From contig CAVZMO010000015.1 in the NCBI GenBank assembly GCA_963776195.1, forward strand, positions 167,477-231,476: a stretch of DNA of 64,000 nucleotides, read 5' to 3'. Below, one piece after another: positions 62,779 to 64,000 of this stretch. The stretch is from CAVZMO01 sp963776195. GTDB taxonomy: Bacteria > Nitrospirota > Thermodesulfovibrionia > Thermodesulfovibrionales > SM23-35. A program made the position numbers and the translations under genes. The notes beneath the pieces are model-generated. The model was not told the origin of the DNA and searched no databases. It saw only the letters and a program-made list of their open reading frames with translations. Within the stretch, counting starts at the first letter, position 1. The number at the start of each line of letters is the position of its first letter.

Positions 62779-63978
62779 ATGAAAAAACACGTCTCACTCG
62801 AACTGCGTGTCAGCGTCGATGTCGGCTGCCGCAGTCACAACGTCGCTATTGGTCTGTCCAGCGGCGAAATTCTCGATGAGTTCTCGATCGCCCACGAACC
62901 TGAAGGGTTCCGGCACTTCTTTTCGCGTATCGAGAAGCAGGAGCGAAAGTTTGGTTGTCCCGTTGCCGTAGCAATGGAGGGCTTCAACGGGTACGCGCGC
63001 CCGCTGGACACGCTCGTTCGGGCTCGCGACTATCGCCTCTTCAACATCAACAACCTGAAGCTTGCAAGGTTCAAGGAGATCTTCCCCGGCGCCGCGAAAA
63101 CCGACGAGATCGACGCAAGGAAAGGTCTGGAACTCTTCCAGCTTCGCGATCATCTGCCGGTAGCCAAGGACGTTCTCCAGGAGGTATACAAAACACCGCA
63201 GGAAAACGACATTCTCAAACGACTGTCCAGGCGTCGCCGCCGTTTGGTCGATGAGCGGGTGCGGGTCCTGAACAACCTCCAATCCGATCTTCAGGCGGTA
63301 TGTCCGGGACTTCTGGAGATCACCGGTGAAGCCGATAATCTCTGGTTCCTTCGATTCCTCACCAGCACGGATGACCTTCGCAAGCTCGCACGGATGCGGG
63401 AAGCAACCATCCGCAAGATTCCCGGCATTGGTGTGAAATATGCCTCTGTCATCCTCCAATGGCAGAAACGGGCGCAGTTCAGTCACGATGTCGAGTGGGT
63501 CGGCGAAATGATCCAGGAAGACGCTGTCCGCGTGATGGAACTCCACGATAAGATACAATCCCTCGAAGCCAAAATTGAGGACGTGGCACAAGGCTCGGAC
63601 ATGGCGCAAACACTCGCAACCATTCCGGGATTCGGCGCCGTATGTACCGCTGAACTCGCAGGGGAAATGGGAACGATCGAGCGGTTCAGCAACGAAGGGA
63701 GCCTGGCGCTGTATCTTGGGATGGCTAACCTCGACAACAGCTCCGGGAAACAGAAAGGATCAAAACCACCGAGACAGGTCAATACGCGAGCCAAGGCCGC
63801 AATGATGATCGCCGTCGATCGTCACCGCAAGAAAGTCCTGGAGTCCCAGAGGTACTACGAGAAAAAACGAGCTGAAGGCAAGAAACACAACCAGGCGGTA
63901 CGGGCACTAGGACGCCATCTTTGTCGTGTCATCTTTAAGATGTTGAAGATGAACAGGAGGTACATCCTTTCTCAATAA
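62779..63978 (+). CDS. IS110-family transposase
   Basis: A 399-residue DEDD transposase. The N-terminal RuvC-like part has SVDVGCRSHNVAIG (first Asp), VAVAMEGFNGYARPL (Glu) and AAKTDEIDARKGLEL (Asp pair). The C-terminal Tnp20 part has ATIPGFGAVCTAELAGE, the helix-hairpin-helix, then LALYLGMANLDNSSGKQKG with the catalytic Ser region and ends near the window edge. The frame is complete. It may be active and is probably guided by an RNA from its left flank. Confidence 0.95.
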   Translation: MKKHVSLELRVSVDVGCRSHNVAIGLSSGEILDEFSIAHEPEGFRHFFSRIEKQERKFGCPVAVAMEGFNGYARPLDTLVRARDYRLFNINNLKLARFKEIFPGAAKTDEIDARKGLELFQLRDHLPVAKDVLQEVYKTPQENDILKRLSRRRRRLVDERVRVLNNLQSDLQAVCPGLLEITGEADNLWFLRFLTSTDDLRKLARMREATIRKIPGIGVKYASVILQWQKRAQFSHDVEWVGEMIQEDAVRVMELHDKIQSLEAKIEDVAQGSDMAQTLATIPGFGAVCTAELAGEMGTIERFSNEGSLALYLGMANLDNSSGKQKGSKPPRQVNTRAKAAMMIAVDRHRKKVLESQRYYEKKRAEGKKHNQAVRALGRHLCRVIFKMLKMNRRYILSQ

Positions 63979-64000
63979 TAAAAAAATATCTTGAAAATTC

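Larger units (their letters stand above)
62600..64000 (+). mobile_element. IS110-family element (right end beyond window)
   Basis: An IS110-type transposase gene with about 180 bases of structured non-coding DNA on its left. The left end is placed near 62600 from the hairpin start; neither end can be fixed because IS110 elements lack clear terminal repeats and the right end is at or past 64000. Confidence 0.75.

Noticed and set aside
1..64000. CRISPR array
   Set aside because: I saw no series of regularly spaced direct repeats of 24-40 bases with unique spacers.

Overview
The window looks like a bacterial chromosome segment from an anaerobic or microaerophilic, Gram-negative-type organism. 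The mix fits Nitrospirota (Thermodesulfovibrionia-like) best, with a deltaproteobacterial lineage as the alternative; this assignment is inferred from gene content and protein style, not from an rRNA. Supporting features are type IV pilin and type II secretion genes, a sigma-54 promoter in front of a pilin, outer-membrane (OmpA, porin) proteins, FeoB/Fur iron uptake, a two-gene SufCB Fe-S system, and a probable selenoprotein.

Layout. 0-4 kb: minor pseudopilins (GspH/FimT, PilV, PilW, PilX types) and a lipoprotein. 4-12.3 kb: feoB-fur (minus strand), then argG, dprA, topA, a MobB-like GTPase and khpA. 12.6-19.5 kb is accessory: a DDE-transposase IS, a Phd/ParE-type toxin-antitoxin pair, a PIN toxin whose AbrB-type antitoxin is split by an intact-ended IS21 element with a 7-bp target duplication, and a 0.4-kb element built from TTATGTGG repeats. 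19.6-23.3 kb: a secreted ASH-repeat protein, a 5'-truncated pyruvate-kinase-C-like gene, a PilZ protein and a Cys-rich small protein. 23.4-33.2 kb: a thioredoxin-like selenoprotein gene directly ahead of rsmG, then a GNAT acetyltransferase, a thioesterase, rho, sufCB, a DUF1015 gene, gap-pgk and speH. 33.3-37 kb: two pilin genes with their own terminators, MazEF, HepT/MntA and gspG. 37-43.8 kb: radC, a purine cluster (IMP-cyclohydrolase-only PurH, a strongly divergent PurD, PurE), an RRM protein, a HEAT protein, cysS and rlmB. 43.8-57.1 kb: four tRNAs, tuf, rpmG, tRNA-Trp, secE, nusG, rplKAJL and rpoBC, the classic translation/transcription cluster. 57.2-64 kb: a Mut7-C protein, an FmdB zinc ribbon, a porin fragment, a Cys-rich mini-protein, a HEAT membrane protein, OmpA, a RAYT C-terminal remnant and an IS110 element at the edge.

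The most interesting item is the gene at 23437-23757. An in-frame TGA replaces a Cys-like position in a thioredoxin-fold protein, a three-tier hairpin with GG in its apical loop starts at the TGA, and the reading frame continues 34 codons to a stop that lies 2 bases before rsmG. Ordinary gene calling would truncate it. A second notable pattern is that about a dozen single-base frameshifts, many in short runs, lie in the first 21.5 kb, while the remaining 42 kb of long essential genes is clean. I read this as local sequence error rather than gene decay.
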